64,000 nt of DNA from Rhodocyclaceae bacterium (GCA_020247545.1 JADCIX010000040.1:1-64000), one strand, 5' to 3'. Numbered from the stretch's first letter, positions 9,894 to 18,394 are shown. The notes: a model not told the origin generated them from the sequence alone. Numbers and translations are program-made.

Positions 9894-10229
9894 ATGCCTC
9901 TCCTCAGGTAGCTCTTCGTGCGGGCTGGTTTGTCATGTTGCGGTACACCATAAAACATCGGCTTTGCGGCTTCTGAACGGTTTGGCCCGATTATTGCAAA
10001 GCACAATAGCACATTGATTAGTTTAGCATTTTTGGCGATTTACCGGCTTGCTCACAAAAAATGATGCAGCGCAATATAAATGCTTGACTTCGAAAGAATC
10101 AGCCCCTATTATTAAGTTTGTGCAGCGCAGCATATTGGGTTGTATTTTGATTCGGTGATTTATTTTGACTGCCTGCCTTGCCGGCCTATTTTCGGCGAGA
10201 TCTTTTAGACACTTCACAGGAGAATTTAT
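9894..10229. promoter_or_regulatory. Divergent phaR/phasin control region
   Basis: 336 nt between phaR (minus) and phasin (plus). It holds a good sigma-70 promoter for phasin: TTGACT at 10084-10089, a 17-nt spacer, and TATTAT at 10107-10112. An AGGAGA ribosome site precedes 10230. TGC/GCA-rich tracts also lie nearer phaR (9996-10019) and may serve autoregulation. Confidence 0.7.
10065..10129. promoter_or_regulatory. Paired TGCAGCGCA boxes around the phasin promoter (putative PhaR operator)
   Basis: The nonamer TGCAGCGCA occurs exactly at 10065-10073, just upstream of the -35, and at 10121-10129, just past the expected transcription start, with 56 nt between the copies. PhaR proteins are known to bind TGC-rich sites at phasin promoters. 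The placement would block or loop over the promoter. The assignment to PhaR is inferred. Confidence 0.55.
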
Positions 10230-10787
10230 ATGACTACCCTCAATACCGTTGCCGAACAATTAGGCGATCTTTCCAAGACAAATGTTGACGCAGCAATGAA
10301 GTTTGCAGCCGTAGGTGTTGGCAGCGCGGAGCGTTTTTTTGGCTTGAATTTTGAAGCAACGAAAGTCGGCTTCGATGCCACCAGCAAAAGTGCCAAAGCC
10401 GTCACCAGCGTCAAGGACGCACAAGAGTTAAACAGTCTGTCTACCAAGGCTGCTGAAACCGGCATGGAGTTTTTGATGGGCTACTCGAAGAATTTCTACG
10501 AAATCGCTTCCAGCGCCCAAGCGCAATATACGTCTCTCGTTGAAGAACGTGTGAGCCTATTTCAAAAGTCAATGGTAGACACTTTGGACAAGGTGTCTAA
10601 AGCTGCACCGGCAGGTTCGGATGTGTTTGTTACCGCGATGAAAACTGGACTGGCCGCAACCACAGCCGCTACAGACAGCTTTACCAAAGCAGCCAAACAA
10701 GCCTCCGCTTTTGCAGACACCGCATTCAAAACTGCAACTGAAACAGCCGAAAAAACGGTTAAGCCTGCGACAGCCAAGCGCAAGTAA
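10230..10787 (+). CDS. phaP: Phasin, PHB granule-coating protein
   Basis: A 185-residue, alanine/lysine/threonine-rich helical protein of the phasin family that coats PHB granules and controls their size and number. It begins MTTLNTVAEQL, has the amphipathic phasin core (about 10-120; FGLNFEATKVGF, SAQAQYTSLVEE) and ends in a lysine-rich tail (TVKPATAKRK) of the kind seen in Burkholderiales phasins. AGGAGA lies 9 nt before the ATG. It has its own promoter flanked by putative PhaR boxes and its own terminator, so it is a single-gene unit expected to be strongly expressed when PHB accumulates. Confidence 0.92.
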   Translation: MTTLNTVAEQLGDLSKTNVDAAMKFAAVGVGSAERFFGLNFEATKVGFDATSKSAKAVTSVKDAQELNSLSTKAAETGMEFLMGYSKNFYEIASSAQAQYTSLVEERVSLFQKSMVDTLDKVSKAAPAGSDVFVTAMKTGLAATTAATDSFTKAAKQASAFADTAFKTATETAEKTVKPATAKRK

Positions 10788-10863
10788 TTTTGATCGTCGA
10801 ACGCCCCACAGAACTTGCGTTCGACTGACGTCTCCTCCTCCTTAACGTACGTTAGGGACTTAC

Positions 10864-10893
10864 CCCAGGGGCCAAAACCCTTGGGGTTTTTTA
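10864..10893 (+). terminator. Rho-independent terminator of phasin
   Basis: CCCCAGGG and CCCTTGGGG pair across a short A-rich loop, with one bulged base, followed by a run of six T. It lies about 75 nt after the phasin stop. Confidence 0.75.
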
Positions 10894-11032
10894 CGTCCAG
10901 CACCCTTGGGGTTATTTATTAGCACCGCCCTTCTTTTTCTATGCGCCCAGTTTGCGCGAGGCACACCAGTCCAGACCGTGATTTTCTCGTCTGGGATCGT
11001 TAGAATCATCGCTTCAAGTTCCCGGACACAAC

Positions 11033-11782
11033 ATGAAACGTAGAATCGCCTTGGTTACCGGCGGCGTCGGTGGTATCGGCACCGGCATCTCCAGACGTCT
11101 CGCCAAAGAGAACGTCTTTGTCATCGCAAACTACGTTATACCGGGCTCCGAGGGGCCCTTTGTTGAAGCAATGAGAGCCGCCGGCTTCAGCGATGCGCAG
11201 TTTGCCGTGATGGCTGGCGACGTAAGTGACTTCAAAGTTGCCGAGGAGATGGTGGCGCAGCTTATTGCCCAGTATGGTCCAGTCGATATCTTGATCAATT
11301 GTGCAGGGATTACGCGTGACGCAAGCTTCCGCAAAATGTCATTGGAGCAATGGCGCAGTGTGATGTCCACCAATCTTGATAGCGTATTTAATGTGACCAA
11401 ACAGGTCATAGAGGGCATGGTGGCGCAGGAATGGGGGCGCATCATCAGTATTTCCAGCGTCAATGGCGTCAAGGGTGCATTCGGCCAAACGAACTATGCT
11501 GCTGCGAAGGCTGGCATCCTTGGCTTCACCAAGTCTTTGGCGCTTGAAGTTGCCAAAAAGGGCGTCACCGTCAACGCGATTTCGCCGGGCTTTATCGATA
11601 CGCCCATGACCCAGGCGATGCCTGACGCTGCTCGATCTGCCGTTATTGCCGCTATCCCCATCGAACGTATGGGTGTGCCGGCAGATATTGCCAATGCTGT
11701 TGCCTACCTCGCCAGCAATGAGGCAAGTTACGTGACTGGCACAAACCTAGCGGTAAATGGCGGTGTGCACTTGTATCAATAG
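11033..11782 (+). CDS. phaB: Acetoacetyl-CoA reductase, first paralogue
   Basis: NADPH-dependent reductase turning acetoacetyl-CoA into (R)-3-hydroxybutyryl-CoA, the PHB monomer. The 249-residue SDR has the glycine-rich TGGVGGIGTG nucleotide site, NCAG, a Ser in SISSVNG, and the Tyr-Lys pair in YAAAKAG. The stretch GVKGAFGQTNY is characteristic of PhaB. It faces the second phaB head-on with only about 36 nt between the stops. The divergence between the two, for example IPGSEGP against SPSNTKA after strand 2, may mean different cofactor or substrate preference. Confidence 0.88.
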   Translation: MKRRIALVTGGVGGIGTGISRRLAKENVFVIANYVIPGSEGPFVEAMRAAGFSDAQFAVMAGDVSDFKVAEEMVAQLIAQYGPVDILINCAGITRDASFRKMSLEQWRSVMSTNLDSVFNVTKQVIEGMVAQEWGRIISISSVNGVKGAFGQTNYAAAKAGILGFTKSLALEVAKKGVTVNAISPGFIDTPMTQAMPDAARSAVIAAIPIERMGVPADIANAVAYLASNEASYVTGTNLAVNGGVHLYQ

Positions 11783-11818
11783 CCGCAGGCGGCAAATTTA
11801 TGCCTCCGCCCGTACCAA

Positions 11819-12568
11819 CTACTGCATGTGCTGCCCCCCGTTGATCGCAATATTGGCACCAGTGATAAACGCCGCTTCGTCTGAAGCGAGGTAGGCGCAA
11901 AGACCAGCAACCTCCTCGGGTTTGCCAAGGCGTCCAACGGGAATTTGCGGAACAATCTTCGAGTTCAGCACATCTTCAGGGATTGCCATGACCATTTTGG
12001 TGCCGATGTAGCCTGGGGAAATTGTGTTGACGGTAACCCCCTTCTTGGCAACCTCCAGCGCCAGCGCCTTGGTGAAACCGTGCATTCCGGCCTTCGCCGC
12101 CGAGTAGTTGGTCTGCCCGAACGCACCCTTCTGGCCGTTCACAGAAGAAACATTTATCACCCTACCCCAGCCACGCTCCACCATCCCGTCAACGATGGGT
12201 TTGGTCATGTTGAAAACGCTGTCCAGATTAGTGCCAATCACGGCGTCCCAGTCGACCTTGGTCATTTTTTTGAATGTCATGTCGCGCGTGATGCCAGCGT
12301 TATTGATAAGGATGTCGATCGGCCCTACCTCGCCTTGAATTTTCGCAATCGCACTGGCGCAAGAATCAAAATTCGCGACGTCCACCGGATAGGCATGGAA
12401 ATGATAATCACGTTCCGCCATTTCCTTAAGCCAGTCGGCTGCCTTGGTGTTACTCGGGGAATAGGTCACAATGACCTTGATCCCCATGCGCGCCAACTTC
12501 ATACAAATTGCCTCGCCAAGACCGCCCATACCGCCGGTAACGATCGCGTTACGTTGTGTTGCTGCCAT
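11819..12568 (-). CDS. phaB: Acetoacetyl-CoA reductase, second paralogue
   Basis: Also 249 residues and clearly PhaB: TGGMGGLGEA nucleotide site, NNAG, SSVNGQKGAFGQTNY with the catalytic Ser and Tyr, Lys in SAAKAG, and the closing AINGGQHMQ. It lies 120 nt downstream of phaC on the same strand, the standard phaC-phaB order, so this is the likelier housekeeping copy. A GGAGAGAG-type ribosome site precedes the ATG. The thiolase phaA is not here; a thiolase sits at 28276. Confidence 0.92.
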   Translation of the reverse strand: MAATQRNAIVTGGMGGLGEAICMKLARMGIKVIVTYSPSNTKAADWLKEMAERDYHFHAYPVDVANFDSCASAIAKIQGEVGPIDILINNAGITRDMTFKKMTKVDWDAVIGTNLDSVFNMTKPIVDGMVERGWGRVINVSSVNGQKGAFGQTNYSAAKAGMHGFTKALALEVAKKGVTVNTISPGYIGTKMVMAIPEDVLNSKIVPQIPVGRLGKPEEVAGLCAYLASDEAAFITGANIAINGGQHMQ

Positions 12569-12688
12569 TGCACTCTCTCCTCACGTGTTGTTGTATTGGT
12601 CGCCGTAAGATGAGCGCGACCTGATAGACCGCAACGAGTTTACGTTTTTTTGGGCTGCGATAGCACCGCACCGCAGCAACGCTGGCGC

Positions 12689-14443
12689 TCAGTGTTGCTC
12701 GTTCATCTTTGCCCGCACATAACGGCCTGGCGCGTCTTCAATCGACGGGAATTGGTGACTACCCAGTAAATTTCGCGCGGGGATTTTTCGTCCGCCATAG
12801 GGGGCTAACCAATCAACCCACTTCACCCACCAACTGCCTGGGACTTCCTCAACGTGTTCTAACCATTGGTCGGCGGAGGCCTCTAACGGGGCCGAGGAGG
12901 ACTTGTGCTGCCAAAAACTACGCTTGTTTTTTGATGCCGGGTTCACAACGCCGGCAATATGACCCGAGGCACCAAGCGTAAATTCAACATCGCCACCAAA
13001 ACTCGCAGCGCTGGCATAGGCTGAGCGCCAAGGGACAATATGATCTTCCTTGGCGGCGAAGACAAAGGATGGCATATCAAGATAAGACATATCGATCGGC
13101 ACACCGCAGACTGTCACGCGATCCGGCTTGACGAGGTTGTTTTCTAGGTACGTATTCCGGATGTACCAGCAGTACCATGGTCCCGGCAAGTTGGTGCTGT
13201 CGGCGTTCCAGTACAGCAAGTCAAATGCAGGTGGCTTGCTGCCCTTCAAATAGTTGCTGATGACATGGCTCCAAATCAAGTCATTCGCCCTGAGTGAGGA
13301 AAATGCAAAGGCAAGATCAGATCCCTTGACGACCCCCCCCTGGCCTACTTCCCGTTCGCGGGTCGCCACAAAAGCCTCGTCGATATAGGCATCGATATCG
13401 CCAACATCGGTGAAATCAACAAAGGTCGTCAGGAAGGTCGCGCTTTCGACGACATCATGCCCCATCCGCCGCAATACCGAAAGCGCACAAGCCAACAACG
13501 TTCCGCCGACACAGAACCCGAGCGTATTGATCTTTTCAACATTCGTTACCAATCGCACAACATCAATTGCCTTCACCACGCCGGTGGCAATGTAATCGTC
13601 CCATGTGAGGTTTCCCAGTGACGTATCGACATTGCGCCATGACATGACAAACACTGTGTGTCCTTCGCTGACAAGGTAACGGATCAACGAATTTTCAGGC
13701 GTGAGATCGAGGATGTAAAATTTGTTGATACAAGGCGGCACGAACAGCATCGGACGCAGGTAAACCTGACTTGTGCTCGGTTGGTACTGAATGAGTTGAA
13801 ACAAGTCATTTTCGAAGATAACTTTGCCGGGGGATACGGCGATGTCTTTACCCACTTCGAAAGCGGTTTCATCTGTTATCGATACATGCCCCTTGGCCAG
13901 ATCGCCGGTAAAGTTTTCAGCGCCTTGGCGAAGTGACTCACCCTTCGTGTCTAGCGCTAATCTTAGCGCCTCCGGATTTGTGGCGAGAAAATTTGAGGGT
14001 GCAATCGCATCCAAGTATTGCTTCAGGAAAAATCGCGCCCGTTTTTTTTGTGCTTCTTGCAGATTGACGGCATCGAGGCTCTGCAGTAGGGACTGAGAAG
14101 TCGCCAGGTAGGCATCTGCTAACAGTCTGTACTGGGCTGCAGTTTGCCAATCTGCCCCCTGGAAGCGCTTGTCCTGTGCGCTCTGGCCGGACCCTTGAGA
14201 AAACTGCGCCATCAGCTTCTGTTGTTCTGCGTTCCAATGCGCCTGCATCGCATCTAACTCTTCCGACCCAGTCTTGGATGGTGTGAACGAGCCGATTGTC
14301 TCGATCGCCTTCAGCCATGCGGCCTGGAGCTCCGCCGTGTTTGCCGGGATCGGCGCGCCACTCAACGAGTGAACCCATTTCTGGCCGGCCTGTTGCATAT
14401 CGCTGATGAATTTCTGAAAATCTACAAAGTGCGTATTGGACAT
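12689..14443 (-). CDS. phaC: Class I poly(3-hydroxyalkanoate) synthase
   Basis: Polymerises (R)-3-hydroxybutyryl-CoA into PHB on the granule surface. The 584-residue length fits class I. The N-terminal PhaC_N domain (about 95-270) is followed by the alpha/beta-hydrolase core with the modified lipase box GFCVGG (nucleophile Cys311), Asp467 in AKEDHIVPW and His495 in GASGHIAG, so the triad is complete. It is likely cotranscribed with the downstream phaB. A 19-bp palindrome lies upstream, between its start and the divergent small membrane-protein gene. Confidence 0.96.
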   Translation of the reverse strand: MSNTHFVDFQKFISDMQQAGQKWVHSLSGAPIPANTAELQAAWLKAIETIGSFTPSKTGSEELDAMQAHWNAEQQKLMAQFSQGSGQSAQDKRFQGADWQTAAQYRLLADAYLATSQSLLQSLDAVNLQEAQKKRARFFLKQYLDAIAPSNFLATNPEALRLALDTKGESLRQGAENFTGDLAKGHVSITDETAFEVGKDIAVSPGKVIFENDLFQLIQYQPSTSQVYLRPMLFVPPCINKFYILDLTPENSLIRYLVSEGHTVFVMSWRNVDTSLGNLTWDDYIATGVVKAIDVVRLVTNVEKINTLGFCVGGTLLACALSVLRRMGHDVVESATFLTTFVDFTDVGDIDAYIDEAFVATREREVGQGGVVKGSDLAFAFSSLRANDLIWSHVISNYLKGSKPPAFDLLYWNADSTNLPGPWYCWYIRNTYLENNLVKPDRVTVCGVPIDMSYLDMPSFVFAAKEDHIVPWRSAYASAASFGGDVEFTLGASGHIAGVVNPASKNKRSFWQHKSSSAPLEASADQWLEHVEEVPGSWWVKWVDWLAPYGGRKIPARNLLGSHQFPSIEDAPGRYVRAKMNEQH

Positions 14444-14470
14444 GAGTTAGTCTTCGATTGGCGAGATAAC

Positions 14471-14489
14471 AAATGTCATTCTGACATTT
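14471..14489. promoter_or_regulatory. 19-bp palindrome in the phaC upstream region
   Basis: AAATGTCA, a TTC spacer and TGACATTT form an exact 8-bp dyad 28 nt upstream of the phaC ATG (minus strand). It is too short-looped and lacks a T-run for a terminator, so a protein-binding site is the more natural reading. Confidence 0.45.
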
Positions 14490-14521
14490 TGTGGCTTCTC
14501 AAACATGACAACGAACGCAAA

Positions 14522-14794
14522 ATGCATATCGTCGTAATTGCGTGGCTATGGGTGATCTTGATGATATCAATCACGGCGAGCAGCGTGACGGGTGGCGTGC
14601 TGACATTTGTCTTCCTGGGCATAGCCCCTTGCGCCCTTCTGTTGTGGCTCTTTGGTGGAGCTGGCAGACGCAGTCGTAAACGGCGAATCATCCCAAATAC
14701 GCCCGAGCAAGTGTCAGTGGTTATGACCCACGAGCATGTGGACACCCCAGATCGAGAGAACACCCAAACCGATCAAGGAAAACTGCGCGATTGA
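14522..14794 (+). CDS. Small two-helix membrane protein, function unknown
   Basis: A 90-residue protein starting MHIVVIAWLWVILMISI, with two hydrophobic segments (about 2-20 and 24-45) joined by a short turn, then a basic stretch GRRSRKRR and a polar tail. It resembles small uncharacterised membrane proteins common in betaproteobacteria, from memory of the pattern rather than a search. The basic stretch after helix 2 should face the cytoplasm. A longer in-frame start at 14369 would overlap phaC and is unlikely. Its last 81 nt overlap the end of the ZIP gene on the other strand. Confidence 0.6.
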   Translation: MHIVVIAWLWVILMISITASSVTGGVLTFVFLGIAPCALLLWLFGGAGRRSRKRRIIPNTPEQVSVVMTHEHVDTPDRENTQTDQGKLRD

Positions 14795-15544
14795 ATCTCG
14801 CAGCGATGTTTTGCGGTGCAGCCCCGGAATAAGGTCTGCGATCGCGACGTAGATCATGCTAGAAGCGGCGAGACACAAAAAAATGTTTGAGTAGTTTTCC
14901 AAGGCCTGAAGCAGGAAAAAAGCGAGTACCGCACCAACCAGCGTGGCAAGACTCGAAATCAAGTTCCACACCAGAGCGCGTCGTTTGCTGAATCCGGAAT
15001 GTACCAATACCAGAAAATTGCCCAGCTCCTGTGGAAGTTCGTGCGCGATGATGGCGATTGAGGTAAGGATGCCGAGCCTCACATCGGCCACGAATGCGGC
15101 GGCAATCGCGAGACCGTCCGTGAAGTTGTGAAAACCGTCGCCGATGATCACCATCCATGCCGACGCGTGCCCTCCCTGTTGACTGCCGCCGTGTTGATGC
15201 CCGTGAGGTCGCGCGGCTGACTGTTCGTGTTGGTGTGCCGGCGTGATCGAGAGATCGATGGAAGCGCCATGATCGTGGCTGTGCCGCCACAGAACCAGTT
15301 TCTCCATCACAAAGAAGCCAAGGATACCGGCAAGGATCCAGCCGGCAGATGTTTCGCCACTTTTTGAAGACTCGAAAATGTGCGGCATCAGATCGAGGAA
15401 TACCACGCCTAGTAGCGCGCCCACCGCAAAGCTGACAAATACCGGGATTAATTTTGGTTGCAGGCGCCAGGCAAGAAGGGCCGCCATCGAGACGGATAAC
15501 AGTCCGCCAAGAAGTGCTGCAGCAATGATGTAAGTCAGTGTCAT
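14714..15544 (-). CDS. ZIP-family divalent metal transporter
   Basis: A 276-residue inner-membrane transporter for zinc or a similar divalent cation. About eight membrane helices flank a histidine-rich cytoplasmic loop (about 90-130, HSHDHG, HQHEQ, HGHQHGG), the usual metal-sensing loop. The transport site is visible in DGFHNFTDGLA and HELPQELGNF, with the paired histidines and acidic residues expected for ZIP proteins. Direction is most likely uptake or release into the cytosol. An extended dyad upstream suggests metal-responsive control. Confidence 0.9.
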   Translation of the reverse strand: MTLTYIIAAALLGGLLSVSMAALLAWRLQPKLIPVFVSFAVGALLGVVFLDLMPHIFESSKSGETSAGWILAGILGFFVMEKLVLWRHSHDHGASIDLSITPAHQHEQSAARPHGHQHGGSQQGGHASAWMVIIGDGFHNFTDGLAIAAAFVADVRLGILTSIAIIAHELPQELGNFLVLVHSGFSKRRALVWNLISSLATLVGAVLAFFLLQALENYSNIFLCLAASSMIYVAIADLIPGLHRKTSLRDSIAQFSLIGLGVLSIWGVHMLVGHNH

Positions 15545-15602
15545 GGGGAACTCAGTTCGGTGCCCCTGCTTGTAACTACTATCCAGCGAGGCAAAGGTGA
15601 TA

Positions 15603-15646
15603 ACGTGAAATCATTATTGCAACTTAATTGCAAAATTTTATCACGT
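15603..15646. promoter_or_regulatory. 44-bp AT-rich dyad upstream of the ZIP transporter
   Basis: Two nested inverted repeats share one centre (about 15625): ACGTGA (15603) with TCACGT (15641), and inside them TTGCAA (15617) with TTGCAA (15628) around CTTAA. It lies 59-102 nt upstream of the ZIP start. An operator for a metal regulator such as Zur is plausible, but no specific consensus could be verified. Confidence 0.4.
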
Positions 15647-15712
15647 CAACGTGATTCGCGAATGCGACAGCTCGAACTTACTGGCTAGCCGCGAATGAAC
15701 CAACTTAGTTTC

Positions 15713-16522
15713 TTATTCCAACCAGATCAGGGCTGCCATGCGACCCGAAGATTGGCCAAGGTGAGTGCCGCGTCGGTGCGAGAAAAACCGGTTGCTGTCT
15801 GTATATGTGCAGAGCCCGCCGCCATGGATCGCGGAAGATACGATGCCGGCACGCAGCATACGTGTTTCAGCGAGTACGTAAATATTCGCCTGCCACTTGA
15901 TGGCAGCAGCGTCTTCATTTGCTCCCCCCCCCTCGCCGATTTGCGGAACAAATGCCGCCGACACCGCCAATTGCTCGGTTGGAAGTGCACCCGACAGGAA
16001 TCGATCACGAACTTCACTGCCCACTTCAAATGCGCCGGGACCGATCGCCGGCCCCATATAGGCCATCAGATTTTCAGGCGGCACGTGCATCGATGCAATT
16101 GTCGCTTCCAGCACACCAGCCGCAAGTCCCCGCCAGCCGGCATGGGCCGCTGCGACTGTTGTTCCGGCGCGGTCGCAGAACAGTACGGTTAGGCAGTCAG
16201 CCATCATCACCGTACAAACTGAACGACGACTTCGGCTCCAAGCGGCGTCTGCTGATATCGGTACTTCAGGCCGGATCTCGTCGAGATTGGCGACATCAAT
16301 TCCGTGTACCTGACTCATCCAGCGCGGCGCGGTGCCTACTAAGCTGGTCACGCGTCGGCGGTTTTCTTCTACGGCATCGACATCATCACCGACACTTTTG
16401 CCGAGGTTTAAGCTCGCCAAACTCCCTTGGCTGATGCCACCCGCGCGGGTTGTAATCAAGCTGCGGACCCCGGGCGGCGCGGGCCAATCTGGAACGATAC
16501 AGTCGCGCTTGTTCAGCGTCAT
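15713..16522 (-). CDS. pgeF: Purine nucleoside phosphorylase / laccase-domain protein (YfiH, PgeF)
   Basis: A 269-residue member of the multicopper polyphenol oxidase-like DUF152 family. Known members act as purine nucleoside phosphorylases or as peptidoglycan-editing factors. Visible family marks are ITTRAGGIS near the N-terminus, the metal-binding Cys/His in ADCLTVLFCD, and HAGWRGLAAG. It starts 4 nt inside the end of rluD (ATGA-type overlap on the minus strand), the rluD-pgeF pairing seen across proteobacteria, so they are cotranscribed. Confidence 0.9.
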   Translation of the reverse strand: MTLNKRDCIVPDWPAPPGVRSLITTRAGGISQGSLASLNLGKSVGDDVDAVEENRRRVTSLVGTAPRWMSQVHGIDVANLDEIRPEVPISADAAWSRSRRSVCTVMMADCLTVLFCDRAGTTVAAAHAGWRGLAAGVLEATIASMHVPPENLMAYMGPAIGPGAFEVGSEVRDRFLSGALPTEQLAVSAAFVPQIGEGGGANEDAAAIKWQANIYVLAETRMLRAGIVSSAIHGGGLCTYTDSNRFFSHRRGTHLGQSSGRMAALIWLE

Positions 16523-17532
16523 ACTTCCGCAACGGCAGCAATCAGCGTTTCCATGTCTTCAGGAATTGCCGCCTCGAAGGAAACCACTTTATGAGTCGAT
16601 GGATGCTCAAAAGCGAGTGCACGAGCGTGGAGAGCTTGTCTGCCAAATGCAGTCGCCGCGTCCTGAAGTGACGGGGCAAGCCCCCTGGCACCCTTTCCGT
16701 AAACGGCGTCGCCTTCCAGCGGAAAGCCAAGCGACGCCATGTGTACACGTATCTGGTGGGTGCGACCGGTTTCGAGGCGACATTCCACTAACGTGTGGTA
16801 GCGAAATTGCTCGAGAACCGTGTAGTGGGTAATTGCGGGCTTGCCATAGTCGGCGTTATTCACAACGGCCATCTTGATGCGATCCCTAGGGTGCCTGCCG
16901 ATCGCCGCGTCTACCGTGCCGTCGACGTCCAATATGCCACGGAGTAACGCGATGTAACGCCGCGAAACGGAACGCGCTTGAAGTTGCCTGACTAGGGCAA
17001 GCTGGGCCGCTTCGTTGCGCGCGATGACCATCAGTCCGCTCGTGTCTTTATCCAGACGGTGGACAATCCCCGCTCGCGGAATGTGTGCGGTTTCCGGGTA
17101 GCGGAATAACATGCCGTTTAAGATTGTGCCAGACCAATTGCCAACGGCTGGATGAACAACGATCCCCGGTGCCTTATTGATGATGATGACGTCGGCATCT
17201 TCGTGGACAACGTCTAGCGGGATGGGTTCAGCGAGGAACGCCGTGTCTTCGGGACGCGACTTCAGATGAATGGAGATGGTCTCTCCACCAGTTAACTTGG
17301 TTTTGGGTTGGGCCGGCTGACCATCAAGGGTCACGTCGCCGCTTTTGACGAGGCTGCTCAGACGACTTCTCGAGAATGTTGGAAACAACACCGCCAGCGC
17401 TTGGTCCAAGCGAGAACCAGCCAACTGCAACGGTGTCCGAAGCGTTTGTGTGGTGTTGATGATTGCGTCGGGCTCAGCGTCTGGTATGGTCGCTGGGCTA
17501 TAATCGTCATCTTCTAAATCGTTCGTATGCAT
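16519..17532 (-). CDS. rluD: 23S rRNA pseudouridine(1911/1915/1917) synthase
   Basis: Isomerises uridines in helix 69 of 23S rRNA. An S4-like RNA-binding domain (RLDQALAVLFPTFSRSRL) is followed by the catalytic domain with the RluA-family motif HRLDKDTSGL, whose first Asp is the nucleophile, and by the GRTHQIRVH motif. I place the start at the ATG at 17532 (337 residues, the usual length). The frame is open up to 17625, but that would overlap bamD. Divergent from bamD with a 10-nt gap, so each promoter must lie within or near the other gene. Confidence 0.93.
   Translation of the reverse strand: MHTNDLEDDDYSPATIPDAEPDAIINTTQTLRTPLQLAGSRLDQALAVLFPTFSRSRLSSLVKSGDVTLDGQPAQPKTKLTGGETISIHLKSRPEDTAFLAEPIPLDVVHEDADVIIINKAPGIVVHPAVGNWSGTILNGMLFRYPETAHIPRAGIVHRLDKDTSGLMVIARNEAAQLALVRQLQARSVSRRYIALLRGILDVDGTVDAAIGRHPRDRIKMAVVNNADYGKPAITHYTVLEQFRYHTLVECRLETGRTHQIRVHMASLGFPLEGDAVYGKGARGLAPSLQDAATAFGRQALHARALAFEHPSTHKVVSFEAAIPEDMETLIAAVAEV
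17499..17504 (+). promoter_or_regulatory. -10 box (TATAAT) for bamD
   Basis: A perfect TATAAT lies 38 nt before the bamD ATG, inside the 5' part of rluD. No good -35 is seen at 16-18 nt spacing, so it is only a probable promoter. Confidence 0.4.
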
Positions 17533-17542
17533 CGGCCAAAGT

Positions 17543-18346
17543 ATGACACGTACTCTATTGCGCTCACTCTTTGCCTGCCTCCTGTTGCCCGTGTTTCTGT
17601 CGGGCTGCGGCTGGTTTGGCGACAAGTTAGATCTCCAAAAAAACTGGACAGTCGAGCAGTTCTATAAGAACGCGAGAGACGAGCTTGAGTCAGGCAATTT
17701 TGCCGGCGCCATCAAACTATACGAAGCGCTAGAAGCGCGTTATCCGTTTGGTCGTTACACTCAGCAGGCGCAGCTCGATATCGCCTACGCCAACTACAAA
17801 GATAACGAGACGGCGGCGGCCGTATCTGCGGCAGATCGTTTCATGAAGTTGCACCCAAATCATCCAAACCTTGATTACGCCCTCTACATTAAGGGGCTCG
17901 CCTACTTCAAGCCGGATTTGGGTTTGTTTGGGCAAGTATTGAATCTTGACCCCGCCGAACGCGACCCCAAGGCGTTGCGTGACTCGTTCGACGTGTTCAA
18001 GGAACTCATCACTAGGTTTCCAGAGAGTATCTATGCCGACGACACACGCGGCCGTATGGTCTATTTGGTAAATACCCTGGCCAAACACGATCTTGCGGTC
18101 GCCCGCTACTATTTCAGCCGGGGCGGCTATCTTGCCGCGGTCAACCGTGCGCAGTTTGTGATTACGCGTTACCCGCAAGCACCACTTGCCGAAGAAGCAC
18201 TGACCATCAGTGTTGAATCCTACGAGAAGTTGGGCATGAAGGACCTCGCCGATGCTTCCCGCCGCGTTCTGCAAACCAACTTCCCGAACAACGCGATGGT
18301 TTCCACCGGAGCCCGCGCAACTAAACCGTGGTGGAAACTCTGGTAG
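17543..18346 (+). CDS. bamD: Outer-membrane assembly lipoprotein BamD
   Basis: Essential lipoprotein of the BAM complex, which inserts beta-barrel proteins into the outer membrane. The 267-residue protein has a signal peptide ending in the lipobox LSGC (Cys at about residue 22), then TPR-like repeats: ARDELESGNFAGAIKLYEAL opens the first, with the RYPFGRYTQQAQL and RFPESIYADD signatures. It is divergent from rluD, the conserved arrangement, and ends at a strong terminator. Confidence 0.95.
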   Translation: MTRTLLRSLFACLLLPVFLSGCGWFGDKLDLQKNWTVEQFYKNARDELESGNFAGAIKLYEALEARYPFGRYTQQAQLDIAYANYKDNETAAAVSAADRFMKLHPNHPNLDYALYIKGLAYFKPDLGLFGQVLNLDPAERDPKALRDSFDVFKELITRFPESIYADDTRGRMVYLVNTLAKHDLAVARYYFSRGGYLAAVNRAQFVITRYPQAPLAEEALTISVESYEKLGMKDLADASRRVLQTNFPNNAMVSTGARATKPWWKLW

Positions 18347-18372
18347 GCACGTACTACCAAACTCCAATAAAG

Positions 18373-18394
18373 GCGCGGATTTCCGCGCTTTTTT
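18373..18394 (+). terminator. Rho-independent terminator of bamD
   Basis: GCGCGGA and TCCGCGC form a 7-bp stem with a two-base loop, followed by six T, 26 nt after the bamD stop. Confidence 0.85.

Noticed and set aside
15695-16434. Plus-strand frames antisense to pgeF
   Set aside because: Low-complexity, Arg/Pro/His-rich products typical of shadow frames; pgeF on the other strand has clear motifs.
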